This document shows, piece after piece, positions 4,576 to 10,705 of a DNA stretch of 10,705 nt. Source of the DNA: Micavibrio sp. UBA7689 (lineage in GTDB: Bacteria; Pseudomonadota; Alphaproteobacteria; Micavibrionales; Micavibrionaceae); contig DLGR01000006.1 of NCBI GenBank assembly GCA_002482805.1, positions 18,468-29,172 of the forward strand, in the 5' to 3' direction. Every line of letters starts with the position of its first letter. Position 1 is the stretch's first letter. The translations under genes and the position numbers were made by a program. Below the pieces are notes generated by a model that was not told the origin of the DNA, made no database searches, and saw only the letters and a list, made by a program, of their open reading frames with translations.

Positions 4576-5544
4576 CTAGTGGAAACGCGCGATGGAATCC
4601 GTGCGGCGGCGGCCCGTTCCCAGCTTGTGCGCTTTGAGGCGTTTTTCCATGGCGAGGAAGATTTTTTCGGCCACGTTCACGCCCGAAGCTTTTTCCAAAC
4701 CTTTGAATCCGGGGAAGGTGTTGGCTTCACAGATCGTATAGCCGCCGTCTTTCAAGAACAGCAGGTCGATACCGCCGATTTGAATGTCGAGCGCGCGCGC
4801 GGTTTTAACGGCGAGGTCGATGGCTTCCTGATCCGCTTTGAATTCATGCACGGAACCGCCGCTGGAATAATTGGCTTTGAAATCGCCTTCTTTCGCGCGG
4901 CGTTCCATGGAAGCGACGAGTTCACCGTCCACCACGAACAAACGCAAATCGCGGCCTTTGCTTGCTGCCACGAATTGCTGGAAGATCAATTGAATGTTCG
5001 GGCTGGTCTGTGAAATCAGATCCATCTGTTCGCGGAAGGCTTTGGCGTTATCAACCAAGAACACGCCGATGCCGAGTGCGCCGTCGAGAATTTTCACGAC
5101 AACGGGAAAGCCCAGTGTTTCCTCAATCGTTGTCATCATCGCATCGTCGATGGGGAATTTCGCCAGCATCGTGGTGGGCGAGGTGATGCCCTTTTCGGCC
5201 AACACTTGATGCGTGTGCAGTTTGTCGCGCACGGTTTCGATGACAGAGGCTTTGTTGTAGACGAGGCAGCCCATCCGTTCCAGTTGGCGCACGATCGCGA
5301 GGTTGAAGTAGGAATGGTCGCCGTGGTTGAAATAGGGATAAACAACATCGGGCAGCGGTACGGGCTTGCCGTTGATCAAAACGGAATCGCGCGTGTGTTC
5401 GGACACGATCAAATCGAAATCCGCGGGTTTATGAACGGAAAGCGTAATGCCCATACGCTCTGCTTCGGATTTGAAACGGCGTACTTCGTGGGCGAGATCG
5501 GCGGTTGATTCAACATCATCGCCGTACAAGATCCAGACTTCCAT
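4576..5544 (-). CDS. RimK-like ATP-grasp ligase
   Basis: This 322-residue protein has the ATP-grasp fold used by RimK-family ligases, which join an amino acid (often glutamate) to a carboxylate through an acyl-phosphate. The N-terminal part (1-100) is the pre-ATP-grasp domain (MEVWILYGDD). The ATP-binding part begins at ETVRDKLHTHQVLAEKGI (103-120), with Lys108, continues with GFPVVVKILDGALGIGVFLV (about 145-164), and ends with the metal-binding DLLFLKDGGYTICEANTFPGF (about 260-280), where the Glu and Asn of CEAN ligate magnesium. This matches RimK, LysX and MptN/CofF-type enzymes in size and order. The substrate cannot be told from sequence; the short basic tail (KLGTGRRRTDSIARFH) is unusual. 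It is a single gene with its own 128-base leader, and GAGGG motifs lie just before the ATG. Confidence 0.85.
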   Translation of the reverse strand: MEVWILYGDDVESTADLAHEVRRFKSEAERMGITLSVHKPADFDLIVSEHTRDSVLINGKPVPLPDVVYPYFNHGDHSYFNLAIVRQLERMGCLVYNKASVIETVRDKLHTHQVLAEKGITSPTTMLAKFPIDDAMMTTIEETLGFPVVVKILDGALGIGVFLVDNAKAFREQMDLISQTSPNIQLIFQQFVAASKGRDLRLFVVDGELVASMERRAKEGDFKANYSSGGSVHEFKADQEAIDLAVKTARALDIQIGGIDLLFLKDGGYTICEANTFPGFKGLEKASGVNVAEKIFLAMEKRLKAHKLGTGRRRTDSIARFH

Positions 5545-5609
5545 GACCCTCTAGTCCCTCATTATTTTTGTAGATGGCAAACCTTATTCCACGATTTAAG
5601 GTTCCCCGC

Positions 5610-5625
5610 AAACGCAAAAGCGTTT
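5610..5625. repeat. Small perfect hairpin upstream of the ATP-grasp gene
   Basis: AAACGC (5610-5615) and GCGTTT (5620-5625) pair perfectly around AAAA. It lies between the LppC-type gene stop and the ATP-grasp start, both on the minus strand. No run of T follows on either strand, so it is not a convincing terminator. Confidence 0.4.
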
Positions 5626-5672
5626 CCCATATTTTTCAACGGGTTGATGGATATCGGTAATTAAAACGAAAA

Positions 5673-6785
5673 TTAAAACGATCTTGGTGCGGGGGCTATT
5701 TCAACCGCGCGGCCGCCCTTCACTTCAAGCACCGCCATGCCGCGTTCGACAAGATTGGATTTGTTGAAGCGCAAGATGCCGTCTATCCCCGCAAACCCGT
5801 TCGGATTGGTGAGATTGGAGGCGGTGAAGGCCGAGGCGCCGCTGCCGTTTTTCGAAAGCGCCTGTGCCAGTGCCGAAGCGTCATAAGCCAGTGTCGCTAT
5901 GCGCACGGGTTTGGAACCGTAGGTCGATTGGTAGCGTGATTCAAAGTTGGCGCGTGCGGCGGGCGAGGGAGCGGCAAACCATGCGCCGTTCATCTGCGGC
6001 ATCGCGGCCACACGTTCGTCATCCCACAAACCCGTGCCGAGTTTGCGGGCGTTGGCATTTGTTACGCGCTGAAGAATAGAAGTCAGTTGCGTTCCGCCTG
6101 CGGGGATGAATACGGAATCGTATCCCGCAACGTCCGACAAGGCGCGGGTGATGGTCATGCCGCGTTCGGCGGCTTCGGATTCAAAGCGCTGTGATACCGT
6201 CGTGCCATATTGATCGGCGGGAGCGGCTACGGCGACTTTCTTCAAACCCATATCGGCGGCGAAAGACGCGATGCGTTCCACCTGACCGAACGGCAAAAAG
6301 CCCATGATATAGGTGTTGCCGCCCGCGAGCGTCCAGTCGGTGGAAAAGGCGATGACGTTGATGTTGCGCATGCTTGTCACGGATTTCACCGCGCGGACTT
6401 CTTCGGCAAAAAGCGGGCCGAGGATCAATTGCGCGCCGTCGGTGACGGCCTTGGTCGCGGCGGCGGAAGCGCCATTTGCGGTGCCGCCCGTATCGAGCGA
6501 CATCAATTCGAAGTTGTCATATCCCATATCAAAGACGGCGAGTTGCGCCGCCTGCAGCATGGATTGGCCTACGCCCGCACTCTTTCCCGACAGCGGCAGA
6601 AGGATCGCGACCTTGATGGTTTGTCCGTTCGAAGCCATGGGGGCCGAACCGACAACAGGAGCCGATCCATAGACCGCGGCATCGCCGGTATTTCCTTTCC
6701 ACGGAGAGTTTCCGGTGCCTGTGCATCCGGCCATAAGCAGAACGGCAAGGATTAGGGGAAAAACGGCAAAAACGCGGTGAAACAT
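5673..6785 (-). CDS. LppC/LpoA-type lipoprotein (penicillin-binding protein activator family)
   Basis: This 370-residue lipoprotein has a signal peptide ending in LLMAGC (lipidated Cys21), a Gly/Ser/Ala-rich linker (22-56), and a type-1 periplasmic binding fold from QTIKVAILLPLSGKSAGVG to the C-terminus. Typical landmarks are GAQLILGPLFAEEVRAVKS, RNINVIAFSTDWTLAGG and PVRIATLAYDASALAQALS. The family includes the C-terminal domain of E. coli LpoA, the outer-membrane activator of PBP1A; whether the alphaproteobacterial proteins do this is less established. It lacks LpoA's N-terminal TPR domain. I chose the ATG at 6785 because AGGAG sits seven bases upstream and it gives a proper signal peptide. 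An in-frame ATG at 6884 would add 33 residues, overlap rsmI and bury the signal peptide. It is divergent from rsmI, as commonly seen in this class. Confidence 0.86.
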   Translation of the reverse strand: MFHRVFAVFPLILAVLLMAGCTGTGNSPWKGNTGDAAVYGSAPVVGSAPMASNGQTIKVAILLPLSGKSAGVGQSMLQAAQLAVFDMGYDNFELMSLDTGGTANGASAAATKAVTDGAQLILGPLFAEEVRAVKSVTSMRNINVIAFSTDWTLAGGNTYIMGFLPFGQVERIASFAADMGLKKVAVAAPADQYGTTVSQRFESEAAERGMTITRALSDVAGYDSVFIPAGGTQLTSILQRVTNANARKLGTGLWDDERVAAMPQMNGAWFAAPSPAARANFESRYQSTYGSKPVRIATLAYDASALAQALSKNGSGASAFTASNLTNPNGFAGIDGILRFNKSNLVERGMAVLEVKGGRAVEIAPAPRSF

Positions 6786-6805
6786 TGCGATGCTCCTGAT
6801 ACTGT

Positions 6806-6824
6806 CATTCGACATAATCGAATG
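6806..6824. promoter_or_regulatory. Perfect inverted repeat between lppC-type gene and rsmI
   Basis: CATTCGA (6806-6812) and TCGAATG (6818-6824) are perfect 7-bp inverted arms around CATAA. The site is in the 59-base gap between two divergent starts, so a bound protein could affect both genes. I could not identify convincing -35/-10 pairs for either direction. Confidence 0.5.
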
Positions 6825-6844
6825 CGCGGGAATTATTAAGTAAG

Positions 6845-7729
6845 ATGAGATCAGACCATACACAAAAAGAGTCCCGATTGCCACAGGAGGTTTCGCTCAA
6901 ACCCGGCCTGTATCTGGTGCCGACGCCCATAGGAAATCTGCGGGATTTGAGTTTCCGCGCCATGGATGTTCTGGCGGGCGTCGATTTGATCGTGTGCGAA
7001 GACACGCGCGTGACGGGAAAATTGCTCAAGGCGTTCGGCCTGAAAAAACCCATGCGGGTTTACAACGATCATTCCACCGAGCGCGAGCGAAAGCATATTC
7101 AAAAAGTGATCGAGGAAGGCGAGAGCGTCGCGTTGGTTTCCGATGCGGGCACGCCGCTTATTTCCGATCCGGGTTACAAGCTCGTGCGCGACATGATCGC
7201 GCAGGGCGTGGAAATCACCGCGTTGCCGGGGGCCAATGCGATATTGCCCGCGCTGCAATTATCGGGATTGCCGTGCGATGCGTTCAGCTTTATCGGATTT
7301 TTGCCCGCACGTTCCGGCCCACGCAAAACGCTGCTCGAAAAATGGAAGGACCGCCCCGGCACATTGATTTGCTATGAAACGGGTCCGCGCCTCGAAGACA
7401 GCTTGAAAGACATCAAGAAAACATTGGGTGATCGCCCTGCCGCCGTGGCGCGCGAATTGACCAAGCTTTACGAGGAAGTGAAGCGCGGGCGCCTGTCGGC
7501 GTTGATCGAAAACTATGAAAAAAACGGACCCCCCAAAGGCGAGATCGTTTTGATCATCGGTGAAAACAAGCAAGAAGACGCCGCCATCAGCGAAACCATC
7601 GAAGGCCAGTTGATGCAGGCGTTAAAAACATTGTCCGTGCGCGATGCGGCGGAACTGGTCGCGGGTGCCACAGGCAAGCCGAAAAAAGCGATTTACATGC
7701 TGGCGTTGAAATTGTCCGGAAAAGCGTAA
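6845..7729 (+). CDS. rsmI: 16S rRNA (cytidine(1402)-2'-O)-methyltransferase RsmI
   Basis: RsmI uses S-adenosylmethionine to 2'-O-methylate C1402 in the decoding centre of 16S rRNA. The 294-residue protein is full length and has all the family landmarks of this tetrapyrrole-methylase-fold enzyme: PTPIGNLRDLSFRAMDVL near residue 26, CEDTRVTGKLLKAFG, LVSDAGTPLISDPGYKLV (SAM pocket), LPGANAILPALQLSGLP, FIGFLPARSG, and RELTKLYEEVKRG. The start at 6845 has only a weak ribosome site (AAGTAAG). No better in-frame start precedes the conserved core. It heads an apparent operon: the next gene begins 15 bases after its stop, and the lppC-type gene lies divergent on the other side. Confidence 0.95.
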   Translation: MRSDHTQKESRLPQEVSLKPGLYLVPTPIGNLRDLSFRAMDVLAGVDLIVCEDTRVTGKLLKAFGLKKPMRVYNDHSTERERKHIQKVIEEGESVALVSDAGTPLISDPGYKLVRDMIAQGVEITALPGANAILPALQLSGLPCDAFSFIGFLPARSGPRKTLLEKWKDRPGTLICYETGPRLEDSLKDIKKTLGDRPAAVARELTKLYEEVKRGRLSALIENYEKNGPPKGEIVLIIGENKQEDAAISETIEGQLMQALKTLSVRDAAELVAGATGKPKKAIYMLALKLSGKA

Positions 7730-7744
7730 TTAAAGGGGAATTGA

Positions 7745-8575
7745 ATGAAATTTTTTTTAATCGCACTGAGCGTGCTAAGTATCTCATTACCTGCGTTAGC
7801 AGAAGACCATTCCGCATTTGACCGCATAATAAAAACAGGAACGTTGCGGTGTGGTTATGCTGTCTGGTACCCCAATATGATTGTTGATCCAAATACGAAG
7901 CAATTGTCGGGTGTTTCGCATGATTTGATGGAAGAAATTGGGCGCCGCACAGGCATAAAAATCGAATGGGCGCAGGAAGCGGGTTTCGGCAGTGCCGAAC
8001 AGGATTTAAGAGCCGGCAAATACGATATGTTGTGCGCCGATGTTTGTTTTGAAGTGCGCCGTACAAAGAATGCATGGTTCTCGAGGCCTTTTTATTCCAA
8101 TCCCAATTATCTGGCCGTGCGTGTAGATGATACACGCTTTGACAAAGATTTGTCTTTGGCGAATAAACCGGAAATAAAAATCGCGACCTATGCCAATACT
8201 ATTTTTGATTCATATAAAAATGATTCATTTCCAAACGCACAGGGAGTGGACGTAAGTGAACTCGGTGCCGATGTTGATACTATGATGGCACTTGTAACGA
8301 AAAAAGTTGATGCCACATTCAACAACAAAATTTCCATCGATCGCTACAATGAATTCAACGGTGGTAAAATAAAATCAACCGGAGAGCCTGTCGGGTATTG
8401 CAACGGAAGCTTTATGATGGGGCAGGATGAGGCCAAGTTAAAATATTTGATCGATTCCGCCATAGAAGAAATAACCGCCAATGGAACAATGGCGGAAATA
8501 ATGACCAAATATTTGCCTGAAAAACCAGATTATTGGACACTTCCGCCAACCACGCTCAAAAAATGGGGCGAATAG
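7745..8575 (+). CDS. Periplasmic solute-binding protein (amino-acid ABC transporter family 3 type), orphan
   Basis: This 276-residue protein has a Sec signal peptide cut after LPALA (residues 15-19), then the family 3 solute-binding fold. Evidence is IIKTGTLRCGYAVWYPNMIVD (28-48), LSGVSHDLMEEIGRRTGIKIEW (54-75), DLRAGKYDMLCADV, and RRTKNAWFSRPFYSNPNYLAV, the usual TxxR...FSxPY block. The C-terminal lobe has DTMMALVTKKVDATF and a final helix after GTMAEIMTKY. Four cysteines (36, 97, 101 and one in GYCNGS), in an exported protein, could form disulfides; that number is unusual for this family. It has a strong AAAGGGGAA ribosome site. No permease or ATPase gene is adjacent. The gene is AT-rich (17 of 60 bases are G or C at 8161-8220, against 38 of 60 in rsmI at 7201-7260), which suggests transfer. 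The ligand is unknown. Confidence 0.85.
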   Translation: MKFFLIALSVLSISLPALAEDHSAFDRIIKTGTLRCGYAVWYPNMIVDPNTKQLSGVSHDLMEEIGRRTGIKIEWAQEAGFGSAEQDLRAGKYDMLCADVCFEVRRTKNAWFSRPFYSNPNYLAVRVDDTRFDKDLSLANKPEIKIATYANTIFDSYKNDSFPNAQGVDVSELGADVDTMMALVTKKVDATFNNKISIDRYNEFNGGKIKSTGEPVGYCNGSFMMGQDEAKLKYLIDSAIEEITANGTMAEIMTKYLPEKPDYWTLPPTTLKKWGE

Positions 8576-8585
8576 AACCAAATAC

Positions 8586-8948
8586 ATGGACCAGAAAAAG
8601 AAAACCCATGATCGCGGGCTGATGGCCGAGGGTGTGGCCGAATTGTTTTTGCGCGCCAAAGGTTTTCAAATTCTCGAGCGCCGTTACAAAACATCCCACG
8701 GCGAAATCGATCTGATCGCGCTGGATGAACAGTATCTGGTATTTATCGAAGTTAAGGCGCGGGCCAGCATCGAAGATGCGCTGTATTGCATCACGCCGAA
8801 AATGCGCGGACGCATCGGCGATGCCGCGATGCATTTTCTGGCCTGTAATGCGAAGTACGAGCAATATCCCATGCGGTTCGATGTGATGGCGGTGCGTTTG
8901 CCATTCACCATCCACCACATGGAAAACGCGTGGAATTTCGGGGAATGA
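8586..8948 (+). CDS. yraN: YraN family protein (UPF0102), predicted nuclease fold
   Basis: This 120-residue protein matches the short YraN family, which has a restriction-endonuclease-like PD-(D/E)xK fold and no firmly assigned function. The visible pattern is an N-terminal helix with acidic residues (MAEGVAELFLRAKGF, 13-27), YKTSHGEIDLIALD (34-47) with Asp42, and LVFIEVKARAS (51-61) with the Glu55-Val-Lys57 motif; these are the usual catalytic-type positions. The conserved RFDVMAVR follows at the C-terminal end. The start at 8586 has no clear ribosome site. It lies ten bases after the solute-binding protein stop, so it may depend on coupled translation. Its TGA overlaps the methyltransferase start. 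Confidence 0.9.
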   Translation: MDQKKKTHDRGLMAEGVAELFLRAKGFQILERRYKTSHGEIDLIALDEQYLVFIEVKARASIEDALYCITPKMRGRIGDAAMHFLACNAKYEQYPMRFDVMAVRLPFTIHHMENAWNFGE

Positions 8949-10522
8949 GCGGGGCGGCAAAATCAGCGCAGGTATCTTTGCCGCAACTGACGCAAGCGAT
9001 TATCGCCGCGCGGGATTCGGGACAAAAAATTCGGGCGTTCGAGATGGCCTGCCTCGCCGCCGTTCATCCCCATGCCGGCCATGTGCAATTCCTTTTGCTC
9101 AGCGAAGCCATGCAGAGCATCGAGTTTAAGAATTTTTATCCGCCGATCAAGCAGGCGCTTATCGCGGCGTTTGCATTCGACAAGGTTGAACAGCAAAAGA
9201 TGGCACCGATGTGGGGCGCAACTTTTTTGCTCGATCCCAATTTGAAAGAACGTTCTTCTATCATGAACGATCCGTTCGTGATTGCCGGTTTGCGCAAAAC
9301 AATAATTTCCAAAGTCGCTATCGAGGAAATATTCAGAGATTTGCGCAAATTCTTGTTGCTCGAGGCGTGGCCGCAAAAATCACTCAAGACCAAAGATATC
9401 GCGTTTTTGTCCGCGCTGGCCGAACAATGTTTTTACAATGAGTATGTCTGGGATGTGACCGCCGAGGAAATCGCGGCGGTAAAAACGCTTCCCACAAACG
9501 ATCCTATCGCCGTGTGTTTGATCGGCTGTTACGAACCGCTTCATAAACGCGACATCAAGCCGAAACTTTCCGCCGTGGCGGGATACCGCCAGATGATGAA
9601 AACACAAGTCGACAATCCGCAGCGTGAGGAAGCGCTCAAGGCCGCCATCGCAACTCTCAAAATGACGGGCAGCGACGTTTCGCAGGGTGTGCAGGCGATG
9701 TATGAGGAAAATCCCTATCCGCGCTGGGTTTCGACCGATTTCTCACACATTATATATGGAGAGGTGGAAGGGCGCATGCTCTCGGCGGGCTGCGGGACGG
9801 GGCGTTCTTTGGTACAGGCGGCGGCAATGTTCCCCAATATGGACATTACCGCCATCGATATTACCAAGGCATCCATCGCCTATGCGATGCGCGCGGCGGA
9901 AGAATTCGGATGCGGGAATATCGGTTTTCTTCAAGCGGATATCATGGCGTTCGACGCCATGGACAAAAAATTCGATTTCATCGAATGTTCGGGTGTGCTC
10001 CACCATCTGGCCGATCCGAAAGCGGGATGGGGCAAGCTTTTGAACCGTCTCGATGATGGCGGCGTCATGCTGATCAGCCTGTACAGCACGCGGGTGCGCG
10101 AGGTGATTGCAGCAGTGCGGTCAGAGGCAAAAAATTATGCCCCCGATCCGAAAGGTATCAGAGGCTTACGTGTCCATATCAAATCTTTGCCCGACGACCA
10201 TCCGCTCAAACCCGTTTCATCGCGGCGTGATTTTTTCGGCATGTCGGATATCCGCGATCTTTTGTTCCACGTACAGGAGGCGACATATACGCTTCCCGAA
10301 ATCAAAAGCATCATGGATGATCTCGGCCTTGAATTTATCGGGTTCAAACGTGCGCCGTTGTCCGAGCACGCAGGTGAGCGCGATCTTTTGAAATGGCATG
10401 AATTTGAATTGCAAAACCCCGAGCGTTTTTACGGAATGTATGAATTTTTGTGCAAGCGCAGGGGCGAGACCCTGAACAAAACGGCGCAATTTATAACAAG
10501 CGATGTTTTGCAGGTGAAATGA
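8945..10522 (+). CDS. Class I SAM-dependent methyltransferase with helical N-terminal domain
   Basis: This 525-residue protein has two parts. Residues 1 to about 245 are helical; the block FLSALAEQCFYNEYVWDVTAEE resembles a segment I associate with alphaproteobacterial TPR-linked methyltransferases. After a hinge with MYEENPYPRW (252-261) comes a Rossmann methyltransferase domain: motif I MLSAGCGTG (278-286), an acidic residue in ITAIDIT for ribose binding, FLQADIM, and GVLHHLADP near 350. The last 100 residues may form a cap. The substrate is unknown. I chose the ATG at 8945, whose ATGA overlaps the yraN stop and has GGAA nine bases upstream; a GTG at 8930 is also in frame. It occupies the place downstream of yraN where, in my memory of related genomes, gshB (glutathione synthase) is often found. 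Confidence 0.85.
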   Translation: MSGAAKSAQVSLPQLTQAIIAARDSGQKIRAFEMACLAAVHPHAGHVQFLLLSEAMQSIEFKNFYPPIKQALIAAFAFDKVEQQKMAPMWGATFLLDPNLKERSSIMNDPFVIAGLRKTIISKVAIEEIFRDLRKFLLLEAWPQKSLKTKDIAFLSALAEQCFYNEYVWDVTAEEIAAVKTLPTNDPIAVCLIGCYEPLHKRDIKPKLSAVAGYRQMMKTQVDNPQREEALKAAIATLKMTGSDVSQGVQAMYEENPYPRWVSTDFSHIIYGEVEGRMLSAGCGTGRSLVQAAAMFPNMDITAIDITKASIAYAMRAAEEFGCGNIGFLQADIMAFDAMDKKFDFIECSGVLHHLADPKAGWGKLLNRLDDGGVMLISLYSTRVREVIAAVRSEAKNYAPDPKGIRGLRVHIKSLPDDHPLKPVSSRRDFFGMSDIRDLLFHVQEATYTLPEIKSIMDDLGLEFIGFKRAPLSEHAGERDLLKWHEFELQNPERFYGMYEFLCKRRGETLNKTAQFITSDVLQVK

Positions 10523-10524
10523 CC

Positions 10525-10553
10525 TTGTCAGGCGCGCACCCCCGCACCATAAT
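10525..10553 (+). promoter_or_regulatory. Sigma-70-type promoter for the Tat-protein gene
   Basis: TTGTCA (10525-10530; five of six) and CATAAT (10548-10553; five of six) are separated by 17 bases. They begin two bases after the methyltransferase stop. Transcription would start near 10560, just before the AAGGAGG ribosome site of the next gene, so that gene is a separate unit or has an extra promoter. Confidence 0.6.
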
Positions 10554-10577
10554 CCCTATTGTTCCAAGGAGGTTCCC

Positions 10578-10705
10578 ATGATCGATCGCAGAAATTTCAT
10601 TATCGGTGCAGGCGCGGTTGCCGCCGCGGGAGCTTTGCTGCCGTCGGTGCATATAAAGAGTGCGAAGGCCGCCGCGCCCTCCACGCAAGCGCCGGGTTTT
10701 TACCG
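10578..10705 (+). CDS. Tat-exported protein, possibly an MBL-fold hydrolase (3' partial)
   Basis: Only the first 42 residues are in the window. The start has a perfect AAGGAGG ribosome site five bases upstream. The N-terminus MIDRRNFIIGAGAVAAAGAL is a twin-arginine signal (RRNFI followed by a weakly hydrophobic Ala/Gly stretch), with a likely cut after SAKA or AAA. The protein is therefore probably exported folded, often with a metal or cofactor. The mature start, TQAPGFYR, resembles the beginning of Tat-exported metallo-beta-lactamase-fold hydrolases I know from Alphaproteobacteria, but eight residues cannot prove this. It has its own promoter at 10525-10553. Confidence 0.75.
   Translation, partial: MIDRRNFIIGAGAVAAAGALLPSVHIKSAKAAAPSTQAPGFY

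Noticed and set aside
4567..5013. A 148-codon open frame on the + strand
   Set aside because: It lies opposite the conserved C-terminal half of the ATP-grasp ligase and is a by-product of its codon use.
5610..5625. Terminator for the LppC-type gene
   Set aside because: The stem is only six pairs and there is no T-tract in the right direction.
6210..6755. A 181-codon open frame on the + strand
   Set aside because: It is antisense to the LppC-type gene and rich in shadow-type Arg, His and Gly.
7729..8586. Insertion sequence or integron carrying the solute-binding protein gene
   Set aside because: I found no transposase, terminal inverted repeats, target duplication or attC-like site at its borders.
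8930..8944. GTG start of the methyltransferase at 8930
   Set aside because: The ATG at 8945 makes the usual ATGA overlap with yraN and has better ribosome-site spacing.

Overview
The window reads as a stretch of a Gram-negative chromosome, most likely an alphaproteobacterium. Two things suggest this. The LppC-type lipoprotein gene sits divergently beside rsmI, with yraN downstream, which is an arrangement I associate with Alphaproteobacteria. The left end carries an EF-hand / ECF sigma / small membrane protein / Metal_resist-like cluster of a kind common in that class. Most genes are moderately GC-rich; two (3163-3513 and 7745-8575) are visibly AT-richer. The genus cannot be fixed from sequence alone; a Micavibrio- or Rhodospirillales-like organism is a guess.

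Left region (1-1672, + strand): a tightly packed operon of a secreted two-EF-hand protein (5' end outside the window), an ECF sigma factor, a 99-residue single-pass membrane protein that is the candidate anti-sigma factor, and a membrane-anchored periplasmic helical protein of the CnrX/CpxP/Metal_resist type. Together they look like a CnrYXH-like envelope-to-transcription signalling unit with an added calcium-binding-type protein. Next (1702-2181) comes an unrecognised 140-residue protein whose promoter region is built into a long interrupted palindrome. It runs convergently into trhO (2178-3062, - strand), the tRNA U34 hydroxylase, whose promoter lies so close to the start codon that the mRNA is probably leaderless.

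Middle region (3163-5544): a small AT-rich lipoprotein gene (+) and a small cysteine-rich lipoprotein gene (-) share a bidirectional terminator. The second is translationally coupled to a TetR/AcrR-family repressor gene, which has a 29-bp near-perfect palindrome over its own promoter. An isolated perfect DnaA-box sequence follows, then a RimK-like ATP-grasp ligase gene (-).

Right region (5673-10705): the LppC/LpoA-type lipoprotein gene (-) diverges from an apparent operon rsmI - periplasmic solute-binding protein - yraN - methyltransferase (+). The solute-binding protein gene is AT-rich, has no permease or ATPase gene near it, and is wedged between rsmI and yraN with 15- and 10-base gaps, so it looks acquired. 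The methyltransferase gene overlaps yraN by four bases. A good sigma-70-type promoter just past its stop drives a last gene, cut off by the window edge, encoding a Tat-exported protein, possibly an MBL-fold hydrolase.

I found no rRNA, tRNA, CRISPR array, insertion sequence or phage gene, and no gene-free stretch longer than about 130 bases.
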